NCBI GenBank assembly: GCA_963693305.1
Contig: OY855914.1
Coordinates: forward strand, 16,104,399-16,168,398
Source of the DNA: Meandrina meandrites
Taxonomy: Eukaryota > Cnidaria > Anthozoa > Scleractinia > Meandrinidae
Length of the DNA: 64,000 nucleotides
Direction: 5' to 3'
Positions 22,384 to 34,961 of this stretch are shown here, one piece after another (within the stretch, counting starts at the first letter, position 1; the number at the start of each line of letters is the position of its first letter). Both the position numbers and the translations under genes were made by a program. The notes beneath the pieces are model-generated. The model saw nothing but the letters and a program-made list of their open reading frames with translations, searched no databases and had not been told where the DNA came from.

Positions 22384-24526
22384 TAACTTAAAAATTTTAA
22401 AGAAATATATTCTTAATCAAGATGGATCACGATTTCCTTCGGGCAAGTGCCTAACTTTCAGCGGAAACTGAAAATGAAACCGTAAACGGGAAAAGAAAGC
22501 AGGTGACAAAAATGTCTGACAAATTAATAACGCTACACTTCTGATACACTAAAACAGAAAATATATATAGTTCAGTTATAACAAAACAACTGAGTCATCG
22601 GTCCTCTCGTCTGAATAAATGGCACAACGGAGCTTAAAATTCAATTTGGGATGAATAGAAGAATTTTTCTTGATACGAATTTGTAATGCACCCTAAAGAT
22701 TATTGAGCAAATGTTGTATTCATTAGACGAGTTTACATCGCAGATGTTCTTTTCTTGCCCTGTTATCTACAGAGCTCAGTTCAAACATCCATTCAAGGCT
22801 CATTCATACCGACTGAGTCACATGATCTAAAAGTGGAATTTTGATTGGATTAATATGGCAAGCTTGAACAGTGTCAGTCAAGTAAGAATCAAAGAGGTTC
22901 ATAATATTTGCATGTCAAAACGCTAAATGATAAAAACAGTTTTCACTGTTTCTAATCGCCTTTACCTTCGCCTTTTTCAACTCTGTTAGAATAACAAAAC
23001 TCCTAACTCATACTTTAGTACAGCGGGAGGAGCTAAGAATGTGTCTCAAAAGAACAATTCAGTAAAAAAAATTAGAGAAAAAAATCAACTAAATCAATTC
23101 GATGGTACAGACGTTTGTAAAACCTGTCATAACCTGCTGTTTTTTTCTCACGAGCCTGTCAACACGTGTCACTTTATTAAAAAATTATTTGACGAGGTTA
23201 AGCAAAATATCGTGATTTATCAGTGGCAAGCAGATCATGCATTATATCATAACTTCGCCTTCGATTATACGAGCTGGTCTTCATCCAATTCTCTTTTTTT
23301 CATTTAAGAGAAATTTTCGTTTTCTTCCCGCTGCTTTTGCGGGTCTTATTGACAAATCAAACCGCTTTCCCACAACTCTTGAAAACCACGCATGGGTAGC
23401 ATAATATTTGCAGCAAAATCACTGTCGGACGGTAATGCACACGAGCAGGCAATTATTTGTAGGCAGTTATTTATAGGTCACGTGGCAGGCTCTCGGCCAA
23501 TGAAAAGAGAGAAAATATGCTTCGAATGATATAAATATTTATTGTAGAGCAGGGGAAAACAACTTTAAACTCCTATTACACTGAATTTTATTTTATTTCT
23601 GAATAATTTATCTTAACCATGCATTGTTGGTCAATCTCGACTCTAGAGGCCTCCTTTCTTTTTGTTAGCACTTTCGGTCATTTAGTTTATGCTCAGATTT
23701 GCTCCGATCTGATTGATAAGCAATGGAAAAGGAGCACTCTGCGCACGTTCTCGTTGTTGACAAAAAGAGAAGCGGACAGTGAGGTGGTGGGGTGGTTTAT
23801 TGTAACACAAAATTGATAAATAATGCAAACGACACATGCAATTACAGGGACAAAATCGTTTTACTCGAATCTGGGCCTGCGTATGTGTCAAAGAGCGTGA
23901 TAGTGGCTAAAATGATTTTCGTTAAAAAGAAAAAGAAAACCGTTTTGCAGTATGATGACATCTTTTTACCCTGCCAAAACAAACAAGACATTACGCGTCC
24001 CAGTAAGATATAGCGAAAATAGCATAAAAACATAATTTCCAACAAGAGAAAATCCTAAAAAGTCGTTCATAATGGCTATTCAATCGACTGAAGAATGTTA
24101 AATTAAATTGTGCAACGGATAAAATAAATGGAATAAAAAAATATTGTTAGTTTAACTGATGAGAAACTGAACTGAATTACGATAACGAAAAGAAAAGAAA
24201 TTAAAGAAAGGAAAACAATAGATATGGAAAATAACCACGCCATTTGAGGCTATTGCCATGCATCTGTTAGCCTCATCTCATAGACTTGGAGCCATAGTTA
24301 CTTTGGCAGTATTATGAAGGACTTTATTGGCAGTAACTACTGACGCATCCATAAAAACTAACATCAATTTTAAAACCCTCGGAAGGACTACAATAAACTT
24401 CAACAGTGACAAGTTCTTTGGCCGGTAAATAGAGAATTGAAACAATAAGCGATGCGTGATACTTGCGTCTAAACTGCCCCATTAGCCAAGGATTTGAGAA
24501 AGCCAATTAAAAGATGTCAAACTCAG
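22384..24526. other. Intergenic, one solitary GPCR-type upstream motif
   Basis: CATGTCAAAACGCTAAATGA at 22911-22931 resembles the motif upstream of GPCR units, yet no GPCR follows before the next unit. It may mark a lost copy. Short frames at 23041-23307 and 23619-23816 have no recognisable domain. Confidence 0.4.
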
Positions 24527-24555
24527 TATGTCAAAACGTCAATCACATTTTTTTT
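24527..24555 (+). promoter_or_regulatory. Conserved GPCR-unit upstream motif
   Basis: TATGTCAAAACGTCAATCAC, preceded by AGCCAATTAAAAGATG. Almost identical to the copy at 40049 and about 780 bases upstream of the broken GPCR at 25310. Confidence 0.45.
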
Positions 24556-25074
24556 ATGGAGTGACTGCTGTATTCATCTGTAGCGACCATTTAGGTAATG
24601 AAACTAAACAAATAGGTATTTTTTTCTGCCATTTACGGACTAAAGGATAACTCGCTTTATTTGACTAGCAGTGCCCAAACAGTTAATGGATATTTTTCGA
24701 AAAGAAACAAGAAAAAAAAAGTGCAGTCCAAGTGCTTTTTAAAATAGTCCTCATAATCCGTCAAACTAGATAATGCGGTCTTTATATATGCATGCATTAG
24801 GATAAAGATGGCGTAATTGGTATTATTATTTTTTTACCATTCTGTTTTTTTTTAGAGCATAAACGGGTTGATCTGTGATGACGAAAGAAGTAGTCGCATG
24901 TTTGTTTGCTAAATGCCTCTGAACGTATAAAATTTCAGGCGTTACACACACATGCTATTTTACCACTTTAATTTGAAATAATAACAGGAAATAAAGTTTT
25001 ATGCTAGCGATACGCCTGGATGTAAAGCATTTGCCTCAATTATTCAACATGCACATTTGGAAAGAAATAACCAA

Positions 25075-25126
25075 ATTTTGAATTTGGCCTGCAATGCCCA
25101 AGCGACATTGCAGGCCAAATTCAAAA
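25075..25126. repeat. Perfect hairpin upstream of a GPCR pseudogene
   Basis: ATTTTGAATTTGGCCTGCAA and its complement around a loop of about nine bases. It interrupts a block otherwise shared with other GPCR units (GGCTATTTTACATAACAGT follows it). Confidence 0.65.
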
Positions 25127-25309
25127 TGGCTATTTTACATAACAGTCAAGCTACACTTACGTGGTAAGATGTCATTTACATTATAAAATTCGTAAGACAA
25201 ACGTTCGTATGACGGCCAGAAGGTTCAAACGCTATTTCGATCCTTTGTAATACTCGTTTGTGATAGTGCTCAAGAGTTAAAAGGCTCCGTTCTTTACTGT
25301 GTCTGGAAA

Positions 25310-26144
25310 ATGGAAACCTGGTTTTGGATTCTCAGCTGGTTTCTTTCCATTCTAACGATGACTGGAAATGGATTTGTTATCTTAATTGTATGCAGGAAAC
25401 GACAGCTTCGCACCAAAACGAACACGTTCGTCGTTTCATTAGCAGTGGCTGACTTCTGTGTGGGGATGATTGCAGGTCCGTCGCTGTTCCTCTGCGAGAT
25501 TGCAAGTGGCTGTAACACGCAAGCCCGGTTATCTAACGGCATAGCTTTTATCAGGGGGCTATTTGCGTACGCATCTGTGATGAATTTGTGCAGTTTAGTA
25601 CTAGATCGCTACATGGCCATTGCGAAACCTTTAAAATACTTGACTTTTATGAAACGCCGACGTGTTATTCAAATGATTTGCATTTCTTGGGCAATTCCAG
25701 TTGCTTCGTTCACACTTGAATTTTTGCTCTGGCTTAGTTTAAAAAGAAATCTTGTCATTAGTATTTTCAACTGGTTATAAATAATTTTCCCTTCTGTGTT
25801 ATTTTAATCGTTTGCTTTGCATTCATGTTACGTGTTGTTTGTAACCACTACCAAGCCGCGAGAATATTAGCCAGACAGTTACAGTTTAATCATCAAGTTT
25901 TGTTCAACAAAACTCAAGACAAGTTGTTATAGGCTTGTATCTTCTCTCTTCCGCAATTGCTTTTCGTTGTAGTTTTGTGTTAATTTTCAATAATCACAAA
26001 TCCTGTAATGACCTACATTTCAAAATACCTATTATGATTTTGAACTCCGCCGTTAACCCTTTAGCGTATGCTATATTCAAGAGAGATATCAAGAAAGAGT
26101 TTCAAAGACTGATGTATTTCGTGATCTCAAAAAAGCGCAACTAA
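25310..26144 (+). pseudogene. Class A GPCR pseudogene
   Basis: Opens as a normal member (TM1 GNGFVILIVC, TM2 SLAVADFCVG, DRY box LDRYMAIAKP, TM4 ISWAIP). A stop follows TM4 at 25778, the TM5-ICL3 part is frameshifted (25780-25920), and about 24 bases that encode SAVKMMA in paralogs are missing near 25922. TM6-TM7 resume at 25935 with NSAVNPLAYAIFKRDIKKEF and a normal stop. Not translatable as a receptor. Confidence 0.85.
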
Positions 26145-26212
26145 CTTACATTTCCATCAAATAACTTTTTTATCTTGTAAACTGTTTAATCTACGTAGCT
26201 TAACAAAGAATT

Positions 26213-29200
26213 TTGCGGATAATCGAAATAATGTCCCAAAGTAGACACGCAGACAAGCAGCTTCAGCTAATGAACCCAGTAGTGTCAGCAGTACACCCTG
26301 TTAGCTCAACCAGGAGAAACCAATTCCAAAGCGACCAGCTGAACCCAGTAACCGGTGGATCAAGGCAAAACCCAAAAGGCAACAAGTCAGGAAAAACGCA
26401 GCTCTGCAGGAATTGTGGTTGGGGCCCTCACTCTCGCGAACAGTGCCCAGCAAGAAATGCAACGTGTCATTACTGCCAAAAGGTGGGACACCTTGCCAAG
26501 GTATGCTTTTCAAAACTTAAAAAGAAGGATGTGCATGAGATTGAAGCTACTAGTAATAACAATGCCATACCTGAGTCAGAGCCTACCCAATCATTAGATG
26601 ATTATGTGTTCCTGGGCCCAATTGAAGCAACACCCCTGGCCATGAGTGTACACGTTGTATCCTGTAGAGAAAAGGCTCTGCTAGAAGTCTCCTTGGCACT
26701 GAAGCCAGAAGGAAAACAAATGAATGCACTTTGTAAGATAGACTCAGGTGCTGAAACAAACATTATACCCAAGTCCCTATACAAGCAACTAAGCCCTGAG
26801 ACACTAAGCTTACAACAACCTACAGTGAAGTTAATTGCTTATGGTGGAGCCGAGATCCCAAATCTTGGATCTTGCCAAATATATGTGAAGGGTCCTAACA
26901 ATTCCAACCCCAGAGTTATCCAAGCAGAAGTTGTTGACGTTGATGGCCCTGCCATAATTGGTAACATGTCTGCACAAGATCTGAACCTCCTAAAGCTGAA
27001 CTGGCCAGTCACAGCCAGCACAAATGCAACCACCCAGAATGTTGTACAAAGTGAAAAGCCCATGCCCAATGCAAATACTGTCAAACTTTTTGATATCAGA
27101 GGCAAACAACACCCCTTCCCACTGAAAAAGGACTATTTGTTGGAAGAATATCAGGATATCTTTACAGGAATTGGCTGCTTTCCTGGACCCCCGTACCACA
27201 TCGAAACTAACCCTGACATTCCCCCAGTACAGCATGCTCCAAGACAGGTTCCAGTACAACTACAGAAAGCCTACATAGAAGAGCTAGACCAGTTAAAAGA
27301 ATCTGGAATTCTGATTGAGGTCCAAGATGAGTATACCCCTTGGGTTAACTCTGCTGTGGTCACCATAAAACCCAACGGGTCGATCCGTCTGTGCTTGGAC
27401 CCTCAGGATCTCAATAAAGCAATCAAGCGCAACCCCTACTATGTGAGAACCATAGATGATGTGATACCGAAAGTCAGCGGCTCCACCCACTTCAGTATCC
27501 TTGACGCGCGCAGTGGATTTTGGCAAGTTAGTCTTGACGAGGAAAGCAGTAGGCTGTGCACCTTTAACATCCCATGGGGAAAGCATAGATGGACAAGACT
27601 TCCATTTGGCCTTACGTGCAGTGGAGATGTGTTTCAAGAAAAAATGGATATGGTCTTTGGCAGACTTGAAGGGCTCAGCGGTATTGCAGATGACACATTT
27701 GTCTATGGTACAGGCGAAGCACAACATGATCAGCACATACCAACTGTCCTTGACACAGCAAGAGAGAAAAATGTGAGATTTAACCCAGACAAATTCCAGT
27801 TTAAAGTGAAGGAAGCATCCTTCTTCGGGCTCACATGGACCCTCAACGGGATCCGCCCTGGCGAAACCAAAATCAAAGCAATCCGTGATATGCCATCCCC
27901 GAAGAACCTTACAGAGCTGCAGTGCTTTTTGAGCATGATTAACTACCTGAACAGGTTCTCACCCACTCTAGCCCAAGTGTCAGAACCTGTGCGACAGCTG
28001 ATGAAAAAAGATGTACCATTCGTGTGGTAACCAGAACACCAAAGGGCATTCCAGAACCTCAAACAAGCAATCACTGAAGTACCAGTCCTAGCCTATTACG
28101 ACCCAGAAAAGGAGAACCTAATCCAGTCTGATGCAGGCCTTAAAGGCATTGGATGTGTGTTGATGCAAGAGGGCAAACCAGTGTGCTACGCCAGTCGATC
28201 ACTAACTGAAACTGAGTCTCGATATAGCAACATAGAGCGAGAGTTACTCGCTGCCTGTTGGTCGCTTGAAAAGCTTAACCATTACGCATTTGGTAAGAAG
28301 GTGGTCATCGAAACTGACCACAAGCCGCTCGAAAGCATCTGGAAGAAGAGCATATCGAGCGCCCCACCACGCCTTCAGAGGCTCCTAGTTAAAATGGCCA
28401 AATACAACGTGGAGATCAGGTACATTCAAGGAAAAAGCAACGTGATAGCAGACGCCCTTTCCAGGATTAGCCACATGGAGCCCCCTGCAGAAGACAACGA
28501 AGTCCCCGTGGTGGAGCTGGACACAATCTCTAGAACACTGCCAGCCAGCCCTGCCAAACTAGATGTAGTACGAGAGTGCACTGATCAAGACGTTGTACTC
28601 AGTCACTTAAAAGATGTCGTGCATCATGGATGGCCAGAATATCCAAATGAGTGCCCACAAGACCTGAAAGAGTTCTGGAACTTCAGAGAGGACCTGAGTG
28701 TTGAAAATGGCCTCATTCTTAAGGGACATAAACTCGTAATTCCCAGTAAGCTACGCCCACAGATGTTACAAATCATACACCAAGGACATATGGGAACAGA
28801 GAAGTTTCTCCTGAGAGCAAGGGACAGCCTGTTTTGGCCAGGCATGTCAAGGGACATCAAACCGATGACAGAGAACTGTCCAACATGGGCACAGTTTTCC
28901 AAACAGCAACCAAAAGAAACATTGCATCCACACAATGTACCCAGTTATCCATGGCAGAGGCTTGGATGCGATCTGTTCGACTATGGAGGTGCACAATGCT
29001 TACTAGTCGCAGTCTATTACAGCAAATACCCCATCGTTAGGAAGTTGAGCTCAACGACATCTGCTGCAATAATCGCGCGCAACCACCTCAAATCAATCTT
29101 TGCAGAACACGGTATACCAGAATCCCTGGTATCCGACAATGGCCCTCAATACAGCAGCAAGGAATTTGCAGCGTTCTGTGACCAATGGGGTATCAATCAC

Positions 29201-29893
29201 ATTACTAGCTCACCAGTGTATCCAAAGAGCAATGGATTCATAGAAAGGATGGTGCAAACCGTAAAGAACCTTCTAAGGAAGTCCGAGGCTGCAGGACAAG
29301 ACCCGTATCTTGCGCTCTTGTCATACCGGGCCACGCCTGTCGATAGCAACTTGCCATCACCAGCCAAGTTACTGAACAATAGAGAATATCGCACACAACT
29401 ACTCAGCAGTGGACGACTCCAACGGTCACAAGCAAAAGAATGCCACCAAGATCAGCTGCAGCACCGCCAAGATGTTCAGAAACAACAGCATGATGGCAAG
29501 TCCACACGCGAGCTACAAAAGCTAGTACCAGGCCAACCAGTATCGGTGTTTCAACCAAAAACCAAGACCTGGACTCCAGCAACATTGAAAGAGCAAATTA
29601 ACCAGCCAAGATCCTACATTGTAGAGACAAACAGTGGTTCTGAACTAAGGCGCAACAGAATACAGTTAAAACCGTCAGGCCAAGTAGCACCAAGCCTTGA
29701 AGGGCAACTGCTCTCTAGCAAAGACAATCCACCACAGCCCAGTGCACCTACATTTACATCTCACCAAGTCCTGTCACCAGGATTACCCCAGACACCCCAG
29801 AAACCAGCTACAGCTGCTGGGGGAAGTGTCGACCAACATCTGACAACCAGAAGTGGTCGTGTTGTAAAGAAGCCATTAAGGCTGGACCTTTAA
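26213..29893 (+). pseudogene. gypsy gag-pol, interrupted by one in-frame stop
   Basis: About 1226 codons in one frame with a single TAA at 28028-28030. Order: two CX2CX4HX4C nucleocapsid knuckles (residues about 64-77 and 86-99), aspartic protease (DSGAE, near residue 177), reverse transcriptase with RLPFGL and an IADD catalytic box (near 490), the stop, then RNase H (ETDHKPLE), integrase zinc region, and DDE core (CDLFDYGG, VSDNGPQYSS, GFIERM). The zinc region has CPTW where a CxxC is usual, a possible second lesion. The capsid is missing at the 5' end. Codon use is like other cnidarian gypsy elements in general look, but I cannot name the clade. Confidence 0.85.
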
Positions 29894-30036
29894 ACTTTGT
29901 TAATCAGAACAACTCAGCTTAGCCGTCTGAGAATTTTGTTGCATTGGATTCAATTTGAACAATACTTGCGTTATTTAGGTTCCAATTTAGAAACCAAGTT
30001 TGTTTCTTTCACCCGGCAAAGTTTTTAGGGTGGAGA

Positions 30037-30154
30037 TGTAAACATATTAGGTTTTGCGCATGCGCAGTAGGACGAGACAGAATGTATACACGTGTGCTTG
30101 TACTCGTTAGCTGGAATAAAAAGTTATCTGTCTGATCTTTGCCATAACTTTACA
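30037..30154 (+). repeat. Putative short 3' LTR of the gypsy element
   Basis: Follows the purine-rich GGGTGGAGA, begins TGTAAACATATTAGG and ends ACTTTACA, giving TG...CA ends. AATAAA is at 30115-30120. No second copy in the window, so the limits are inferred. Confidence 0.45.
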
Positions 30155-30190
30155 TATACCATAAAAAAGAAAAAAAGAAAAAAAAAAAAC

Positions 30191-31847
30191 GGTTTGAACA
30201 AATGCTGTAATAATTTGCCAATTATTACAGTATAATTTGCTATATATATTTAATGGGCCCTTTGCATTTGACGGTCACATGACACAAAATCTGCCATGTT
30301 AGAGGGCAAGCTCCACTCTGGGACATTCAAAACAAAGGAAAGTCAAGCTTGACTGCTTGACTTCGCTTTGTTTTGCTGCTGACCAGAATCAGACCAGAAG
30401 GATCGATAAAACGAGTTATGGCCTTTTCACTATCCGAACGACTGTTCAAGAACTGAAACACTTCGAATTCTAACGTCACTCGTCTCACACGAATATTCGA
30501 ATACTAATGAGTAAAGATTCCGTGCAACGAATAAACAATTCGTCCCCAATGGGACGAGGCTTTTAAGACAAACGCTCGCCTCAACACTAGTCACGCAAAT
30601 TGAAACGCTTGATTTGCCATCCTGTGGTCTTCAAAAAGGTCCTGTTTAGCAGTGTCTGCATATTTAACAATCTGGTGAAGTCCTTGCCACGCTGAGCGGT
30701 CATTCCGCCCGAAATATTTTCATACTAGCATAAAATACTGTGAAGCTAACTGACAAAGGTGAGTTCATTTCGTGCAAAGGTTAACAATTTTGAGAGATAA
30801 AAGTAACTAAATAGTTGATTATTCATTTGATTATTCCGGCATGTCAACTCTTTCTCAGGTTTTAGAACAGAATTGTACATGATTGTTTGAAAAGCTTATT
30901 CCCATTTTAGGCTCGCTATAACTGAGCTGAATCCAAACATTCGAGTGAACTATATGACCAGCTAATTGTAATGAAATGCTGGCATGCAGATTTGTGGTTA
31001 AACTATCCCACTGAATGTTATGTCATGTAAACAGAACGCGTATCTATTAGCTGAGACGTTCGGAATAATACTAAAAAGCGATCATGATTACCACTCTTTT
31101 TGTGTTTAAGCAAACCTCTTCCCCGTTGCTCAAGTGTTGCAATCGGACCAAATACATCTGTTTAATGTGAATATCAAATCAAATAGGGGTTTCTGTGACG
31201 AGAACAGTATAAGGAAAGAAATGCCGATGTTTGTAGGTAATTTATGCGATTGTTCGTTAGTTTTGCCACCCCAATAGTTTTAGTAACCTGTTTGTTGCAC
31301 GGGAAGGATTGCTTCTGCGTTATTTTATAGAATACCGTGAGTTCTTTAATTTCATGCTTCTGTTTCACGTCTAGTTCTTCAATAATCCTTCCAAAGTTAC
31401 TGCTTGTTCTATTTCACTGACTCGTAACATAAAATATGGAAATTTCGTAGTTTTAAAAAGAAGAATTTGACTGAATCGCTTAATATTCGAAATAAATCAA
31501 TCTAAACACTAATCGTCATTTCAAACTGAAAGTTTATTGCTTAACAAGAGTTCTTGTTATTCTTGTTAAGTGAAATATAAGATAGATAAGCTCGAGTTTG
31601 AAAACACGCAAATTGCAAATTAATGAATGCATCTGAGAAAACAAAAATGCTTATGCACATCGAATTCGCTCTATTGAATTTTAAGCTAAGTAATGCTGTG
31701 TGCTTGCTTTAATTATAACACTAACATTCTCTCGTTTGTCATCGTTTTGATTATAAGTTAAAATATTTCATGAAAAAGTTAATTCCCAATTAATGCTCTT
31801 TATTACAAGTGACTGAATTTTAAAAGAAAGAAATCATGAGGTGGAAC
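30191..31847. other. Intergenic, nothing supported
   Basis: AT-rich with short inverted segments (such as AGTCAAGCTTGACT at 30351) but no gene, SINE or clear element. Confidence 0.4.
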
Positions 31848-32239
31848 TTAAAGGGGCACTATCACGGCTGATCATAGAAATTTCTATTTTCTAATTTCCT
31901 CAGTATATTTCCAAATGCCACCAAATACATGAATAAATTTGATAAATAGATCCCACAAAACAGGATAGAACAGTTATTTTGAGGAAGAAGTACAGGATTG
32001 CAAGGATGGAAGTGGATTGCGATTGATTTTTGGACAGGATGTCCAGAATTCAAAGCTGCCATTCTGGTGAAATTTTGAACATTTTGTTAGTCACTGTTTC
32101 CTCTTAGTTGATATTTCTTTGCATTTACCACTGTAAGCCTTTTTTTCTTCCTATTGCAAGACAATTAAGTACAATTTATAGCAAGCTACAGCCCATTCTT
32201 ATAAAATATGATATTTCAGCCGTGATAGTGCCCCTTTAA
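31848..32239. mobile_element. TTAA-flanked MITE
   Basis: AAGGGGCACTATCACGGCTGA and its complement form the ends; TTAA at 31848-31851 and 32236-32239. Related by its ends to the element entering the window at 63766 and less closely to 2414-2975. Confidence 0.75.
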
Positions 32240-32689
32240 ATTGATCTTGTAAATGTTACGGTATATTGCATAAACCTATGTTATTCGAACTTAAGTATGT
32301 TGTATAATTTGTTGTATAATTTGTACATTATAAAGTTTCAGTACAAATGGCCTGGATTAGTAAACCTTTATCTACCTCTTTCGAGACTAGTGTCACATGG
32401 ATTAGCAATACTCTTGACATTTCTGACAAGTTCCGCCAAATGTTTTCAAGTTTTTACCAGGGCCTGGGAAACCCAGTGAAACATTTTCCTTTCCGTCATC
32501 TTCTCCTGAATTACCCAGCGTTACTTATTATTTTCATAAATAAAAATCGCTTAGACTGGAAACCCTCAGCTTGAACCCTAAGAGCTTAATTTTGTGTAGC
32601 AAGTTATTTTATTGTAATGAAATAATGAAAGATGGTAAATTTTACACTCGGTAATGACATGTGAAATATGAAATATTAAACATGTCGCG

Positions 32690-32795
32690 AGCGTGGGACA
32701 AAGAAAGATATCCGAGTCCCCGACGGGAATCGAACCCATGATCTTCCAAACACCGAGCAGGCGCTATATCCACCAAGATACGAGAAGCTCATGGT
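32690..32795 (-). mobile_element. tRNA-derived SINE head
   Basis: On the minus strand, TCTTGGTGGATATAGCGCC is an A box and GGTTCGATTCC a B box, about 35 bases apart. It lacks a full tRNA cloverleaf, so I read it as a SINE or tRNA pseudogene. Confidence 0.5.
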
Positions 32796-34156
32796 GAGCA
32801 AGGCATTTACTAGGCTCATATGTGACGCGTCCTTTAATACTGCTAGGATCAGCAGTGTCGATGGCGTCCTGTATGGCGATAAATAAAGATTGTGAAGCAG
32901 AGACTCGAAGAAGTGAACGTTGCTCACGAAAGCTACTTGGCCACTCGTAAAAATCAAGTTAATCAAGTTAAACTATGAAAACATTTCTACTTTTATTTAA
33001 TATAACATTTCCTTAATATTTGCCGTCAACAGCTTTGCAAGTTGAAAGACATAATGGGCAACAACATTACTAAACGATCACGATCATACAGGTACGTTAT
33101 TTTGCCTTCGAATGGCACGCTGTTCAGCTTTTGTTGCACATGCTTCTACTAGTTAGGGCGACGGACATGAGATCCAGAGGCTCCATTATCTCTGAAAAGG
33201 CCCTCGCGGAGGGAGAAGAAGTTTATTTTTATTATGTATTGATCTACTTCACTCTCTACGTGGCAGAGTGAAATAAGGGGTAATGGTTAGTTGCTAATAT
33301 TTTGTTCATGCAAATGTCGAAAAATACAGCAGAAAACAAAAACGAAATACTTTTAAAACATGTAATAATTATGTTGATTAAGCCAAACCTAAAAGCGGGG
33401 TTCCACGTATACATTTTCTGCTGGCTCTTAATAGTTTGTGAAAATAATGTAATTGAAAATACTGTCACTGAAGTTATTAAATACGCCTGATGTACACAGC
33501 TACTCCAGAAAGATTCCATAGCTGAAATAGATCGTCAACTCCAATCGAAGAAATTATGCTGATAAAATCTTGTCATTACTCCAAGGAGAAAAAATTGGAC
33601 TTGAGCCAGCGATTCAATGCAAAACCATTACTTGTCAGCCGCCAACTAAAAAGCACACGTGACTTCGAATAGTTGTAAACTTAAGCCCGCGATATGGTCA
33701 TGTGATACTAGACAGCGGATACCTTGCTTTGAACGCACGCGCCCGCGAGCCATGCCGCTAGCCATGATGACCATGAAATATCAAATGCATGGTTTTCCTA
33801 TTTCTGTACATGTATGATTCTCGCTCCTATTTCTATGGTTACGGGGCACGCTGGGGAGCTCCCTACAAACATCAAGTGGCGCCCAAAGAATAATCTGCGC
33901 GTCCTACACGGACATATATAACAGCTTCATTTAAAATGATAAAGCACTCGATGATGCATTTGCAGAATTGTTATTGGCTTAGTGTCCATTCGCATCTGTG
34001 CCATTTATACCATATCCGACAAAAAGGGTCAGTAATATCATTAATATTAATTGTTCATAATTCAAGCATAATGTTAATAGAGCAATAAAACTTCAGTGTG
34101 ACAGCGTATTACCACCCACTGTATTGTCTTTGACTGGTTGATTCTTGTGGGAGAAA
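32796..34156. other. Upstream region of the DRE-TIM gene
   Basis: No supported gene. Should contain the promoter and any 5' noncoding exon of the gene starting at 34157; none can be fixed from sequence alone. Confidence 0.35.
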
Positions 34157-34961
34157 ATGGATAAATGGAACACAAGAAGGACGCCGTTCGTACTGTTTTC
34201 TAGTCAATTTATTCGTAGTTTTTTAACCCATTCTAACACTGAATTTGATGTGTATAGGCTAGAGGCTTCAGACAGACCTTTTGAAGACATTATTATGTCC
34301 GTCGGTAAAAACATTGCCGAAGAAAAGCTCAAAAGACGTCGGTTGAAGGAACTTGACTTGATTGTGGTAGACAACTCACTACGTGAGAGCACTGTGGGTC
34401 AGCTTCGAGGACACACGCTAGAAAACAAGTGGAAGATTTACAACGAGGTGAAAAAGTGCGGGTTCAAGCTTATTATCGTAGCAGCCTTCTCGCATATGAC
34501 TCGCGTGGACGACACATTTATCAAACAGATAGTTGCCAGAGGAGAAGACCTAACTAACCTGTTTGCTTTCACTGAGATAATTGAATCGGTCAAAGATGGC
34601 ATTCCTGACACTAAGAGTACTCCAGTGGGTCTAGTTAAGATGAAAGCATTGGGATTGATCAATCCCATCATTGAGATAGATCTGGCGATCAACTCCATCA
34701 ACTGGGATGTCTTCACAGTGCAGGACATGTGTCAACTGCTAAGAGCAAAGATGGAATGGAGCCGAAAATGGCTGTCTCCTGATACCAAGATCATGGTCAA
34801 TCTGCGAGATTTCCCTGACGCCATGATTTATCAAATGGAGCGACTCTTTACCGTCGTGGACTTCTTAGGGTCATTGCCTGCTTCAAAGCGTCCCTTTGCA
34901 ATAATCTATGAAGAACCTACTGGAAAGTATTTACCGGAAGAAGTCGGGGCCTGGACAGCGG
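34157..34961 (+). CDS. DRE-TIM/EF-hand gene, exon 1
   Basis: Encodes residues 1-268 plus one base, including the DNSLRE motif. First ATG of the frame is used as the start. Confidence 0.75.

Larger units (their letters stand above)
26213..30190 (+). mobile_element. Ty3/gypsy retrotransposon, 5'-truncated with A-rich tail
   Basis: Contains the end of gag, pol, a 3' noncoding part and one putative short LTR (30037-30154, TGTAAA...TTTACA, with AATAAA at 30115-30120). There is no capsid region and no 5' LTR. Right after the LTR comes ATACC and an A-rich run to about 30190. A truncated 5' end plus a poly(A)-like tail suggests that an mRNA was inserted by LINE machinery. The left border lies between the stop of the GPCR pseudogene (26144) and about 26230. 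Confidence 0.75.
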
